Below, in pieces: positions 42,225-53,631 of a stretch of DNA of 64,000 nucleotides (the first letter of the stretch is position 1; each line of letters opens with the position of its first letter). Below the pieces are notes generated by a model. The model ran no database searches. It saw only the letters and a list, made by a program, of their open reading frames with translations, and was not told where the DNA came from. This DNA is from Gari tellinella (taxonomy: Eukaryota > Mollusca > Bivalvia > Cardiida > Psammobiidae). A program made the translations under genes and the position numbers. The stretch spans positions 72,172,158 to 72,236,157 of the forward strand of contig OV277864.1 in NCBI GenBank assembly GCA_922989275.2, written 5' to 3'.

Positions 42225-43512
42225 TTGAACTTTACTTGGGATTTACATCGTGCCGAAATGCTGTGACAAAGGACACCTATTCTTATAAGTTGACATGCTA
42301 TGCACCGTTGAAAGAGCTGCTTCTATTGTTGATTTATTACCAAGTCACTACACATACACCGGAGGAAAATAATTCAATGGAGAAATAGAGGATCTTGTAT
42401 GAGTGCTCATTATTTATATCATTTTTAATAAACGAGTTGACTCAATTAATATGACGCGAACCTTGGCGAGTATCATATTCATTTTAGTCGACGAGCTTAT
42501 TAAAAATTATAAATGATGAGCACGAATGTAAAATTCTATTTATCACATACTTAGTTTAAGCACCTATTAAATTGATTGAAGCCGTAGTTTGTAGACCCTC
42601 CGCTTTATAGATGTTCCGCCAGAACGTTACGTTGTTTACGTTAACGCCATAGTAAATGCCGTCATTTGGCGTCCCGCTACATGCAGCGCTTGTGGATGAA
42701 CAAGTTGGGCCGGAGCCCAAAAAACGAAATTCCACTAGTGGATTATGATATTTATACAATCGCTTTATGCATCTTCCAGACCGCAAATTATGTGATAAAC
42801 TAATTTATTTCGCAAATTTAACATTGTTTTCATATGCGGTATATTTCAAACGGTTTCGAATCAGATCAGGAGTCAACATTTTCTAACACCTGTTGGTTGT
42901 TTTGTACATTTATTGCATTGTATTTTAACTTAGTTAAATTTCATTTAAACGTAAAGCAACAGCGTAATAAACACAACGAGAATATAGATATTAATTTATT
43001 GACCATCAAATACATATTATATGGGTGCCAATCAGTTTGTATACTAATCAGACGTTGTAGATTTTAAGAATAACAAAAATCGGCCTGCAGAGATGAATAA
43101 TGAATTGGAATTGGAAAGTATTATATGACTTTATAAATATACACTTTTCGCCTCTGATAATAGTTTATACTCAGGGAAGTAGTCCCCATTTACGATGTCC
43201 TGAACAAACGAAAGAGAATGCAATTCCTGTAACGGTCTTGCTCGTTGGTTATGCATGTATTCTGTTACTTTTAAATTGCATTAAGTGATCGCCCGTTTTC
43301 AAAACAGGCAACGTAGTCAAGAAATAACGCATTCAACCCTAGCGATAAGTATACTCGTCACTTACGATCGTTCAATTTATTCAATTCTAGATGGCTTCGT
43401 ATTTCGCCATATGATGCTTGATTTAGTGTTTACACATTTAATCATAGCGACAAATATACTCGTTATTCACAAACAATGTACCTTTGATGATAATACTTTT
43501 TGGAAAAAGTGT
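42225..43512. other. Insertion of ~1.3 kb in duplication copy 2, unknown
   Basis: Homology with copy 1 (about 34555-34565) breaks here and resumes at GATCTTGATAA near 43513. It contains a weak inverted repeat at about 42424-42514 (TTTTTAATAAACGAGTTGAC / GTCGACGAGCTTATTAAAAA). No gene recognised. Confidence 0.5.
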
Positions 43513-44183
43513 CGATCTTGATAATAGGTTTCCAATAGAAATCCTCTGATCAAGGTCAGTATTGTTTGTGAATTTGAAATATTTCTATACTTAATTACAA
43601 ATTGGGTTTGTCTATCAGATATATCCTGGGTGACTGAGACAGTTATAGTGTCCACTACATGTATTCTGTAGTGACAAGCCATTCATCAACGGAACTGGAC
43701 ACCGCAGGGTCAACTCACACATGAGCCAATTGAATATTCGGTGCACCGAACTGGCATAATTTATTGACTTACGCTAAATCAGATTGTCGGGAACGACTTG
43801 GATATGTCTAACGAGGAACGATTTAATAATGATCATCCAAATGCCTGTGGGTATTCTGATGGTGATTTAATTATTTAAAACCTGTTCTGAAAATGATCTT
43901 TAAACGCATGAATACATCCTTGTTCTAGATTTGATTATTGTTTGGGGTATCCCTTGATTAACCCATTCACTGACTTACCGAGAGTCTACTTGTACAATAG
44001 AAACACTATTATTTTCCTTAAAGTAAACAACATGCAAACGCAATACAATGGCATATAGCAAATAACAGCTTTAGAACAATACTGAGGATACATTTGAACA
44101 TACGCGGCTTGTAGTTGTTAGCCTGATACAAGGTCGGGTTACTCGACATCTGGTACGGCTCCAAACTGTTTGCAATGTTAGTT

Positions 44184-44535
44184 CAGTGCTCCCACTCTAC
44201 AACAACACCCACTGAAAGACAAAGAGTATGTGTGCTGTACGGAGGGAGTTTCCCTAATAACGTTAGAGGGCAAACAGTTACAATCAAGATCGGAAGCCGC
44301 GTAATGCAGCGTCTGATCTGGATTTAAACCATTTGTCACAAGTCATTATATTTCTTCAAAATGGCAAAATGTTACTTTGAGAAAACAACATGAAACGACA
44401 ATTATGAGCAAAAAAGCAAATGATATTGCAGCAGTAAAATCGTCAGACATAATTGTCACTTTCGGGGAACAGCCGCAAACATTGCTGTAGGGAGGGTATC
44501 GTTGTTGGGATGGCCGTTGTACGGAGGCAGCACTG
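44184..44535. mobile_element. Family B MITE
   Basis: CAGTGCTCCCACTCTACAAC at the left, CGGAGGCAGCACTG followed by TA at the right; decayed core at about 44281-44333. A separate decayed core half lies just upstream (44140-44171). Confidence 0.75.
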
Positions 44536-44804
44536 TAGAATTTCATAATTTACACTGTTTGTATGCATCATCACAGGACATTGAACACTTGGTCTTAAAA
44601 TAATATTTGTGTATATTGAAATGTCGCTTCGAACTGCATGACACTCTTAAAGACAACACTATTAATGCGTATATGTAGCACATTTAGTTATGTCTAAAAG
44701 AGATACATTTTAGCTCGTCTGTTTCACTCCGGCGTGTTCGTTGTCGTTGTCCTCGGCGCTGTCGTCGTTCGAAATCTTAACGTTGGCCTTAACTTCAGAC
44801 CTAC

Positions 44805-45900
44805 ATGTGATACAGACTTAATAGAGATGGTTTAATATTGGCCATAACTGTATGAGTTAGATACTTTATATTTGACATGTGTATTCATCTGAAGAAGCTC
44901 TCGAGTTCAACTCAACTAGTGTCATGTCAGACAAAGGACACGGTCATTTAGAGGTCAAATAGGATTAATTTAAAACTTCCCATAACTCTGTAACAACATG
45001 TGATACAGACTTCATATTTGGTGTAAACCGCGCGACGTTGCACGTTAACGTCGTGCGGTTTGGCGCTCTACGGCTACATTATGACGTCGTAGAAAAAACA
45101 AGTCATTGAGGATTTGAAGTTAGAACAATCACGTCGCTAAGAATCATTTATTATAAATTAACATTTACTCATTGAATTTAATTCCATGTAATGATCGGAA
45201 TTCATTGTTTATTTATTTGTTTATTTATTTATTCTGTAATCTAGATAGATATAATTAATTAATATATGTGTTTATACTATCTAGGTCTGCTTGTTTGTTT
45301 GTCTGTCTGTCAGTTATACGTTTGTGTGTCAGCCTATTGGTTGTCTGTCTGTCTGTTTGCTTTACTGTATGTCTGTCTTTATAATTACAGAGAATCACCA
45401 GAATAAATGAACGAAAGAAATTTAAAAGAAAGAAAACGGCGCATACTCAAGTTGTTGTTTACGTCCCTCAAGTCTTCAACATTTGGCATGTTGTCTCAAC
45501 GCTCTTGAATTCAGTATAGGTTTCGTCATGGCAGACAAAGGTCAAGGTCATTTAGAGCATTTAGAGGTTATTCAGAGGTCAAATTTAACATTGACCATAA
45601 CATTGGAACTGCATGTGATACAAATTTGACATATATCATGTGTACTTAAACTAAGAAGCTTTTGAGCTCAGTACAACATGGGTCATGTCCGACAAAGGTC
45701 AATGTCATCTACAGGTCAAATTTCATATTTCCCTTAACTCTTAAACAATTTGTGATAGACATTTCATATTTGGCATGTCTATTCAACGCAAGAAGCTCTT
45801 GAGCTCAGTACAAGATTGGTCATGACAGACCAAAGTCAAGGTAATGGTTTGGTAATATCAGACAAAGGTCAATGTCATTTAGAGCCCCACAGTAGACAGA
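44805..45900. repeat. Repeated ~120-150 bp units (GTCATGnCAGACAAAGGTCA)
   Basis: The block TTGAGCTCAGTACAA...GGTCATGTCAGACAAAGGTCA...CATTTAGAGGTCAAAT...CCATAACTCT...ATGTGATACAGACTTCATATTTGGCATGTnTATTCA recurs at about 44815-44985, 45480-45580, 45600-45725 and 45735-45880. Units are partly truncated and interrupted by simple repeats. Confidence 0.7.
45195..45385. repeat. Simple repeats (TTTA)n and (GTCT)n
   Basis: TTTATTTGTTTATTTATTTA near 45210 and TTTGTCTGTCTGTCAG / GTCTGTCTGTCTG runs near 45296-45360, embedded in the larger repeat block. Confidence 0.8.
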
Positions 45901-46623
45901 CAGACAAATAGTCAATACAGACAAAAGCAATACGAAGAGCTTTCTGTTCCTCCTAATATATTAGGATAACATACAGACGAGCATTGGCACCCGATTGCGG
46001 TTCTTGTTACACATTTGCCATGCCCTATTAAAAGTGACAGGAAATTGTTCCTGCACACGGACATAGTTGGATGCTTTACGTAGGATTAGGATTTAACTAA
46101 TGCAGGGGGATCCTGATAGAGCATTCTGCTTTATTTCAGCTTGCTTCTAGCGACCACCTGAAATTAATCCATTTGTACTCACGATCCCATATGTGGGACG
46201 TACACAAACAGTATAAACATATTCTATGTAACATACGCAATCATACGTAACAGTAGGTCATAGCAAATAGTGTAGTCGATGCTGATTGCTGATAGGAGTT
46301 CTTATATAAAACAAAATGAAAATTTAGACCACTCACTACATGTACTCCTTAGATAAAAAAATGCACTAATCTAATATATAAGCATTGAAGAACCCACTGG
46401 GCCTAAATGGTAAACACCAACACGGCTTTTGGAAAATGTTGAAAGTAGGCGTCTCATTGATGTCAATAAGTACATTTAAATGCTCTTTGTACATTCAGTA
46501 TCGATATCGGTATTCTTCATTGAGCTGTCTCTCGTTTTAAACACTATTAATAAATCTTTCTTTATTGTGTTGCAGTTTTTCGAGATTTGCAATATTCTTT
46601 GAATAAATCACAAAATAGGACTA
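45901..46623. other. Intergenic, no gene
   Basis: No recognisable element beyond a weak TGCTTTATTTCAGCTTGCTT piece near 46127 that recalls the family-C centre. Confidence 0.35.
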
Positions 46624-47240
46624 CAGTGCTCCCTTTCTACAACAACTCCAAATTTTGACACAACGAATGTGTGTTATTCAGAGGGAGTTGTTATAGGGTG
46701 GGACAATTGATACACTTAGAGTGCATTGCAAACAAGTAAAACATTGATTAGACGCCACGTAACACGGCCTCTAATCTGGGTACAAACTGTTTGTACGCTT
46801 GTCTTAACCCTTTCCCCCATAGAAGCGACTTTTAGCGTATTTAGTTTATTCATCCGCTGAAGAAAATAGTTCCAATTTAATCAGTAATGAATATGTATTA
46901 TAGGGAATATTTTCTATATTATAGCACATGATAGCTTAAAGCAGGCTAAAAGTAAAGCAGAATGCGCCCTAAGGCGCATTCTGCTTTACTTTCAACCTGC
47001 TTTAAGTAGTCACCTATCCTAAGTACTAGAAATAGGCTATCAGGTAAAGGGTTAATGTTTCTTTTGTCAAAATGTCCAATATGCAACTTTGACAGACAAA
47101 AATAAGACGACAAGTGTAAACATACGATATTGCAGTAGTGAAAGCGTTAGACATAATTTTCTTGTTTGGGGAAAAGCGGCAAGCGATTTTGAAAGGAGTG
47201 AATCGTTTATAGGAGGGCCTTTTATAGGGCGGGAACACAG
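46624..47240. mobile_element. Family B MITE interrupted by a family-C MITE
   Basis: CAGTGCTCCCTTTCTACAAC at the left and GGGCGGGAACACAG at the right. The element is cut at TTAA by 46804-47055; removing that insert leaves a normal family-B length. Confidence 0.8.
46804..47055. mobile_element. piggyBac-like MITE, family C, copy 3 (nested)
   Basis: TTAA at 46804-46807 and 47052-47055; ends CCCTTTCCCCC and GGTAAAGGG; central palindrome GCAGAATGCGCCCTAAGGCG. Very close to 22578-22829, so both are probably recent. Confidence 0.9.
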
Positions 47241-47949
47241 TAGTAGATACTAACGCTGAGAGTAGATACAACGCTGGTACATGCGGGTGACAGTTAAATT
47301 AAACGAAACAATACAATGCATTTTAATCAATTTTGGTAGTTTTTTGAACGAGTCTATTTCATTATGGATCTGCAGTTTAGCTCGAGGCTTCTGTTGGTAT
47401 TTTAAAATCATCATAATGAATTAAGCTGCAATTGATTATGCACCAAAATGAACTATTGTATACATCTTATATATTAAGACCCCATACGTAAAATGTCCCG
47501 AAAGTTACAAATAACACTTCTGAAGCAAACGGATTAAGAACGTCTTAGGTGACTTATGTCAACTTTGCATACAGTTTGGATCCAGATCAGACACTGTCCT
47601 ATGAGTGGGACATATTACGATATTTCTACAGTCATAACGTTCAAATAAACCGGGTAATATTTCGTCAGCGACATTTACAGCAGACGGTAATTCTGCCAGT
47701 GACAATGCTAATGGTTAAAGCGGCGAGTATAGAAACAGGCTTTTAAGGTAATTGAATAGTTATTTACCAGACTGCAGACATAAGTGTAAACCTATCAGAA
47801 AACCTTTTCAATATGCATTACGGACTGCATGTTGTTGAGGATGTAGCTTATGGCTGCCTTTTACAATAAGGTATTTTACTTGAGAAAGCTATTATAATCC
47901 AGTCTAGCATGCTGTGTAAGGTACTCTGTCGTTATGTAACTCCACGTAC
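47241..47949. other. No gene; homology to duplication copy 1 resumes near 47640
   Basis: A half core (GTTTGGATCCAGATCAGACAC) is at about 47575. From about 47640 the sequence follows 35925 onward. Confidence 0.4.
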
Positions 47950-48509
47950 TTAACCCCTTCACTGATATGACACCACCAATTCGCCTCTGTTATTTCTCAA
48001 ATGCAAATGTTAGGTATTTTGACTTACGAAATAATGAAACGTGGTCAAACAGTTTGGCTCCTTATCAAACGCCGCAATAAGCCGCGTCTAATTAGGATTC
48101 AACTCAGTTCCAAAATACAGCGTTCCCTCTCTACAAAACGCCCAACGGGAGACACAAATTGTGCGCGTTGTTCGGAGGGAGTCGTTATAGGGAGGGAAAT
48201 CGGTTTACATTTGCAAACAGCTTGAATCCAGATCAGACGCCGCGTCACGCGGCGTCTGATCTGGATTCAAGCTGTTTGTCACTCGTCATTAACTTTTGTT
48301 CTGTCAAAATGTCAAATATGTTACTTTGAGAAAAACAGCAGACGACAACTTTAAGCAGACGATAGTACAGCAGTTAAAGCGTTAGAATGCTTGTCCTGTT
48401 ATGGGATTTGCGACAAGTGTCGTTGTAAAGAGGGAATCGTTGTTCAGAGGGTCGTTGTAGGGAGGGAACACTGTAATTATGTCTTCGAAAAAGGGTAGTG
48501 AGAGGGTCT
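47950..48509. mobile_element. Family E MITE interrupted by a family-B MITE
   Basis: Begins TTAACCCCTTCACTG and ends near TGAGAGGGT. The unsplit paralog is 36206-36420. Confidence 0.65.
48118..48473. mobile_element. TA-flanked MITE, family B (nested)
   Basis: CAGCGTTCCCTCTCTACAAA at the left, GGAGGGAACACTG at the right, TA flanks. The core GAATCCAGATCAGACGCCGC / GCGGCGTCTGATCTGGATTC at about 48224-48272 is perfectly paired. Confidence 0.88.
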
Positions 48510-48590
48510 ACATCTAATTCTAGTGTCTGCTTTGAAGCATATAAATTGCTTACATTGGTGAAACCGTCTTTCCTTCCATATTTAACTACA

Positions 48591-48802
48591 TTAACCCTTA
48601 TCCTGCGGCAATATCGTCTGCTTCGAAATTGTCGTCTGCAAATTTTGTTTAATTTAGATTTATACATCTGTTAAGTAAAGGACCCTTGAAACGAGTGCCA
48701 AACAGTTTGGATTCAGATCAGACGCCGCGTTAGGCGGCGTCTGATCTGAATCCAAACTGTTTGCAAAAACAGTAAAGTCGCGACCAGCAGGCTAAGGGTT
48801 AA
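48591..48802. mobile_element. TTAA-flanked MITE, family E, 212 bp
   Basis: TTAA at 48591-48594 and 48799-48802, CCCTTATCCTGC at the left and GCAGGCTAAGGG at the right. The core has GGATTCAGATCAGACGCCGC / GCGGCGTCTGATCTGAATCC arms. Copy 1 has the uninterrupted site at about 36492-36512, which supports the boundaries. Confidence 0.9.
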
Positions 48803-49021
48803 ATGCAAATGTAGATAACAATAGGTGAATGAAAATGTTTATGATATTTTTAGTGAGACAAACTGATATGAGGCTAATCAGAAACCAGGTTACCAGGGTT
48901 TTTATCTGATTCGAAACTGTTAACAAATTGCGTTTTGTTTGGTTCCAACCTGATTTCAAGGGAAATGATCGTGTTTGTATAAACTCCTTAATTCAGAATA
49001 ACGTCTTCTCCACAATATACA

Positions 49022-49343
49022 ATGCTAACTCTCTACAACAACACCCAATGAGAGACAAATATTGTGTGTTTTCTATGGAGAGTTGTTATAGGGAGGGAAA
49101 TTGACTTACATATGAATACAGCTTGAATACAGATCAGACTACGCGTCACACGTTGTCTGATCTTGAGTCAAGCTGTTTGTCACTCGTCAGTTCTGCCTAA
49201 ATGTCCACTATATAACTTTGAGAAAACAGCAGACGACAATGTTAAGCAGGCACTATTGAAGCCGGTAAAATGTTGGACAATGGTAAGCATCGTTATAAGG
49301 AGGGAATCATTTTTAGGAGGACCGTTATAAGGAGGGAGCGCTG
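49022..49343. mobile_element. Family B MITE, paralog of 37282-37613
   Basis: Left end TGCTAACTCTCTACAAC, right end GGAGGGAGCGCTG; decayed core at about 49127-49174. Confidence 0.75.
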
Positions 49344-49574
49344 TATGGTTATTTAAATAGTGGCCCCCTAACTCGTGTCTCACTGTACTTATTGTCTGGC
49401 GGTGATGTATTGCTAATCTAGATAAGTGTCAATGTGTGTTAATCAGAAAGTTTAACACTTTTAATGAATAAGGAATACGTGGCATAACTTAATTAATAGA
49501 TAGTTCGAGTTCCGATTTACAGATTGCATTGAACGACTAAGGAGCACTATCTGTATCTATATCAATACGTCGTA

Positions 49575-50169
49575 CAGTGGATAATACGTTATGCTATCCC
49601 GTTTAAACGATACGAAACGCAAACCACTAAAACCACAGGTACTTGACACATACTTTATTATCTATGAACCCCCTCCCCCCCTTAAAAAAAAAAAAAAATT
49701 TTTTTTTTTTTACTATACTTCTATTATAGATACAAGGTAAACAGCGCAATTCGACACCTAGTCTTTACTATCGACTTAAACTGATGCTAAAATAGACTCG
49801 ATCGCCGATATTCTCTTGTGGTACCCTCGGGAAATGATTAATTTATCAATATCTACTTTTTATTTCATCAAATTCCGTCAAATAACGCCACAGTACGTGA
49901 ATTATAACGAAAATAAGCTTCAAAAAGTTTTATGGGGGGAGGGGGTTCATAGATAATAAAGTATGTGTCAAGTACCTGTGACTAAAACGTAGAAAAGTGT
50001 AACTTTTGGACAATTCTGATAATTCTTGTTTATCTTGATTGCAAACAGTTTGGAGCCTGATCAGACGCCGGGTTACCCGGCGTCTGATCTGGTTCCAAAC
50101 TGTTTTCACTGCAACTAATAGTTTTAGCGTAAACGCGTTTAATGGGAAAGAATAACAGATTCTCCACTG
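49575..50169 (+). mobile_element. Tc1-like MITE, family A, with a hAT-like MITE inside
   Basis: TA-flanked ends CAGTGGATAATACG and GATTCTCCACTG; core at about 50054-50100. Removing 49634-49980 and one 8-bp duplicate restores a ~240-bp element. The empty site is at 37843-37844. Confidence 0.9.
49634..49980. mobile_element. hAT-like MITE, 347 bp
   Basis: Perfect ~47-bp terminal inverted repeats start CACAGGTACTTGACACATAC. The flanks are the 8-bp duplication ACTAAAAC at 49626-49633 and 49981-49988. An 8-bp duplication with CA-starting ends points to the hAT superfamily. It contains A15/T14 tracts at about 49685-49711 and no coding capacity. Confidence 0.88.
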
Positions 50170-50354
50170 TAGAATTAACGAGCGGTCAGACGAGACGCCG
50201 TATTATTGGCGATATTGTCGTAGAACTGTTTTGAAAGCTGAAACTATATAGTAGTATTGCAGCTATCTTGTTCTGATGAGACATCGAGTTAGCTAAAAGG
50301 ATATAGCGAATACGTTCTTTCAGCCACATCTTATAGATACAGTGGATAATGCCC

Positions 50355-50735
50355 TATCAAAAAGTCTCGTTGTGACATATACGTTTGTGTTAGAGCCTTA
50401 TATGTCACAAAACGTATATGTCACAAATGTGACTGGCCCTACTTCGCTAGGGGTGACACTATAATAAACAAACATTAATACGTTTCTAAAGCAACCTATC
50501 AAAAAGCCACGTTGTGACAAATTCGCAATTTTGTGACATATACGGTTCTAACGTCAACCCTATCAAAAAGTCACGTTGTAACTTATACGTGGCTGTCGCA
50601 CCCCTAATTGTGATGAATTCGCACGTATACGTCACACTTATGATGTATACGTTTTGTGACAAATAAGGTTCTATTCGTAGAGCGTTATATGTCACAAAAC
50701 GTATACGTCACAATTGTGACATATAAGGCTCTACA
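50355..50735. repeat. Cluster of inverted GTGACATATACG motifs
   Basis: About 380 bp containing three copies of CCTATCAAAAAGnCnCGTTG (about 50357, 50493, 50558) and many GTGACATATACG / CGTATATGTCAC words in both orientations, several paired as TGTCACAAAACGTATATGTC. Not present elsewhere in the window. Confidence 0.75.
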
Positions 50736-51250
50736 ATGGTACACATGTCATAGACAAACAATACAGACCTATAGCATACGGTTCCTTTGATCAGGATGTG
50801 CACAGTTTGTTATTTCTAAGTGTTTAAACATCGTTTTTAATAAATATATAGATACACAACATTTGCCTTAATTTGTTATTTTTGTAATATTTTGCTAAAA
50901 CCCGTACATAGTAGAGCTGGGACTGAACTGAATTAAAAACTGGAATTGTGAATTTGGATGTTTCAAGAAACAATGGTTTAAATTTGTGTAACCTATTGGT
51001 TACATGAGCCACGATAGAAATAAAACCAAAGGTGTCTAAATAAAACAGTTCATTGATCTGTCGAACACAATTGGCTTCCACTGCAACAAATTTGTTGTGA
51101 ATTGTTTGACATAGGATAGAAATAGTTATTGCCTGAGGGCGTCTCTACCTTCTGTTTGCTATGTAATAGTTATCTGCAAAAGTACTGTCTGCAACAATTC
51201 CCAAAACTTGAATTAACAACATTTTCTTTCAGAGTCTATCATCAGACTGA

Positions 51251-51315
51251 CAAACAGTTTGGATCCAGATGAGACACCGAGTTACTCGGCGTCTCATCTG
51301 GATCCAAATTGTTTG
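51251..51315. repeat. Palindromic core, isolated copy
   Basis: CAAACAGTTTGGATCCAGAT ... ATCTGGATCCAAATTGTTTG around ACCGAGTTACTCGGC. Both arms carry GATGAG / CTCATC where other copies have GATCAG / CTGATC. Confidence 0.85.
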
Positions 51316-52278
51316 CAATAGTTATCATTTATTTGCATACAACGTGCGGAGGGGTAACGTTCATTTGGTTAATGGTAAGATGTGCTAGAAATGGTGTATC
51401 TAAGCTAATCTTATTATCTATAATATATTAGCGTGCCTTTACTTGTTTGGGAAAATGGGTCTGATCAGACAGATCCGCAGGCAACGTGAGAATGACACTT
51501 ACATGTATACAATTGAACCTCGAATACTCAAACTCGCCGAAAGTCTAATCCTACCATTATTTTTACATCCAGTTAGTCAACAATTCCTGCAAAAAAAGTG
51601 TCAGCTTCAGCACTTTAAGAGTATTGCATTTACGCTTAGTTTTGCTTAAATTGGCATATCAAAATTCACAAATACGAATATGTTCGATTTGAACGAGTTG
51701 TATGTTAGTTTGCCTGAAAGCAATACGAGAAAATTCGACCTATTCTAACTCGTGCTATCTTTATTTGGTTATACAATGTACCTAAAACCTCAAAGCAATC
51801 ATGTTCTTATAAGCAATTCCACTTTGTCCATAAATTGTTACTCTTACAGAATGTGAAGGACGGTTGTTGTGCTATTATAATGAACATTACGTACAGAATA
51901 AATAGATGGTGGCTGAAACAAATCAGCATATATTAAGTGATTATAAAACAATGGTTCTAGTATTCTTTTAAATATCCATCATATTCATTGCTAAATATAT
52001 TCTCCATATGTGGCATTGAAACATATATTATATTCCACATGCTGATTTACTCTTTACAAACATCCTTACCAAAAGTAAATTTGTACTAATTTTACTAATT
52101 TCTCCACGGTTTCTCGTTCCTTAAGCGATTTTCAAGAAACAGGTTCAAAGTGCGTACAAACCTAATGAACATCTCGCAATTAAGCAATTTAAGTAGGTTC
52201 TCTTTCGACCCGCTCACTCTCGGAACTGTTTATTCATTAGTGTTTGTTTTATCTAAGCGGAACGTGTAGTGTTAAATA
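51316..52278. other. Intergenic, no recognisable feature
   Basis: No MITE end, hairpin or credible gene. Confidence 0.4.
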
Positions 52279-52637
52279 CAGCCATCCCTCCCTACAACTG
52301 CTCTCCCAACAACGACTCCCTCCTTACAACGACCCTTTCCAAAGTTCCCTAAACACGACAATTATGTCTAACGCTTTTACTGCTGCAATATCGTCCGCTT
52401 AAAGTTGTCGTCTGCTGTTTTATTATCAAATGTACATAATGAACAATTTTGCATCAACAACGTGTAACAAACAACTTGAATCCAGATCAGACGCCGCGTT
52501 ACGCGGCGTCTGATCCGGATTCAAGCTGTTTGCAACTGTTAGCCAATGTCCCTCCCTATAACGAATCCCTTCGAACAACGAACAACGAACACAATAGTTG
52601 TCTCCCTATTAAGTGGCGTTCTAGAAAGGGAACGCTG
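52279..52637. mobile_element. TA-flanked MITE, family B, 359 bp
   Basis: CAGCCATCCCTCCCTACAAC at the left, AGAAAGGGAACGCTG at the right; repeated CAACGACTCCCTC units near 52311-52332; core at about 52477-52526. Confidence 0.85.
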
Positions 52638-52850
52638 TACATACTTTGCTTCTACTGTTCAAACGAATTTAAACGCAAACGCAACGTCATAACATGTAGA
52701 TTGGTAATTGTTCATAACGTTGATGACCCTTTTTGTATGAGTGACACATATTTTTAGAACTTGTTACCCGGCGTCTGAACAGGGTCAAATCTGTGTGCAA
52801 TAAACGCGTTTATTCGGCAACAATACGTTGTATTCGCTACTCTAGTGTTA

Positions 52851-53107
52851 CAGTGGAGAAAACGGAATTCTTTCCCTAGTACCGTACATGTATCACGTTT
52901 ACGCTTAAACTATTATTTCAAGTACAAACAGTTTGGAGCCAGATTAAACGCCGGTTACCCGACATCTGATTAGGCTAATAACCGTTTGCAACTCAGATTA
53001 ATATAAATCGTCAGAATTTCAAATAATGTTTCCTATTTTACGTTTTATTGCATTGCGTTTGCGTTTCGTTTGCGTTTAAACGGGAAAGAATAACGTTTTC
53101 TCCCCTA
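52851..53107 (-). mobile_element. Diverged family-A MITE
   Basis: CAGTGGAGAAAACGGAATTC at the left, AACGTTTTCTCCCCT at the right; core decayed at about 52930-52990. A second decayed family-A right part lies just before it (about 52760-52830). Confidence 0.75.
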
Positions 53108-53408
53108 TATATATAAATGAATTAACTAAAATTGAGGACCACTAATGAGTTCGGCCCGATGTTGGTCAATATCGGTTTTCTACGGAGACCGGTCGGTCTT
53201 TCTAGTCAAATGTCGGTCTATTCCGACCATTGCTAAACAATTGTTCGGAACGAGCCGTCAGCTTACGAAAGTGGCCGATCGTTCACGTATTACGTACAGT
53301 ATCGGTTCTGGTCCGGTCTCATTATGGTTTTTAACCTTAACCACAAATATGAAAGTAAACCTTGAAACAACCAACTTCGAAAGCACCCGTACGCTCGTAT
53401 ACCCAAGC

Positions 53409-53602
53409 TTAACCCTTTCACTGTAATATTGTTGTCTGCAATATCGTTTCTAAGTTAGATATTAGACAGTATGACTGACGAAATCTCGAAACAAGTGTCA
53501 AGCAGTTTGGATCCTGATCAGACGCCGCGTAACGCGGCGTCTGATCAGGATCCAAACTGTTTGCAAACGAGCCTTTTGGCGTCATCGAAAGTGAAGGGTG
53601 TA
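53409..53602. mobile_element. TTAA-type MITE, family E
   Basis: TTAACCCTTTCACTG at the left, AAGTGAAGGGTGTAA at the right, the latter with one mutated base in the TTAA. The core GGATCCTGATCAGACGCCGC / GCGGCGTCTGATCAGGATCC is perfect at 53507-53556. Confidence 0.82.
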
Positions 53603-53631
53603 ATGGTTCATGATTTGAATTGCGAGATAAT

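Larger units (their letters stand above)
39158..50350. repeat. Segmental duplication, copy 2 (expanded)
   Basis: Same orientation as copy 1 and separated from it by about 1.1 kb. It carries later insertions absent from copy 1 (MITEs at 40709, 48118, 48591, 49575). Confidence 0.85.

Noticed and set aside
42556..42786. 76-aa minus-strand frame as a host exon
   Set aside because: No recognisable domain, no convincing splice sites, and it lies in an insertion within a repeat-rich duplication.
48374..48667. Open frames with SLQRPSEQRFPLYND-type peptides (also at 25404, 35100, 37444, 44346, 49180)
   Set aside because: They translate the CTCCCTC/CAACGAC ends of family-B MITEs and are not genes.
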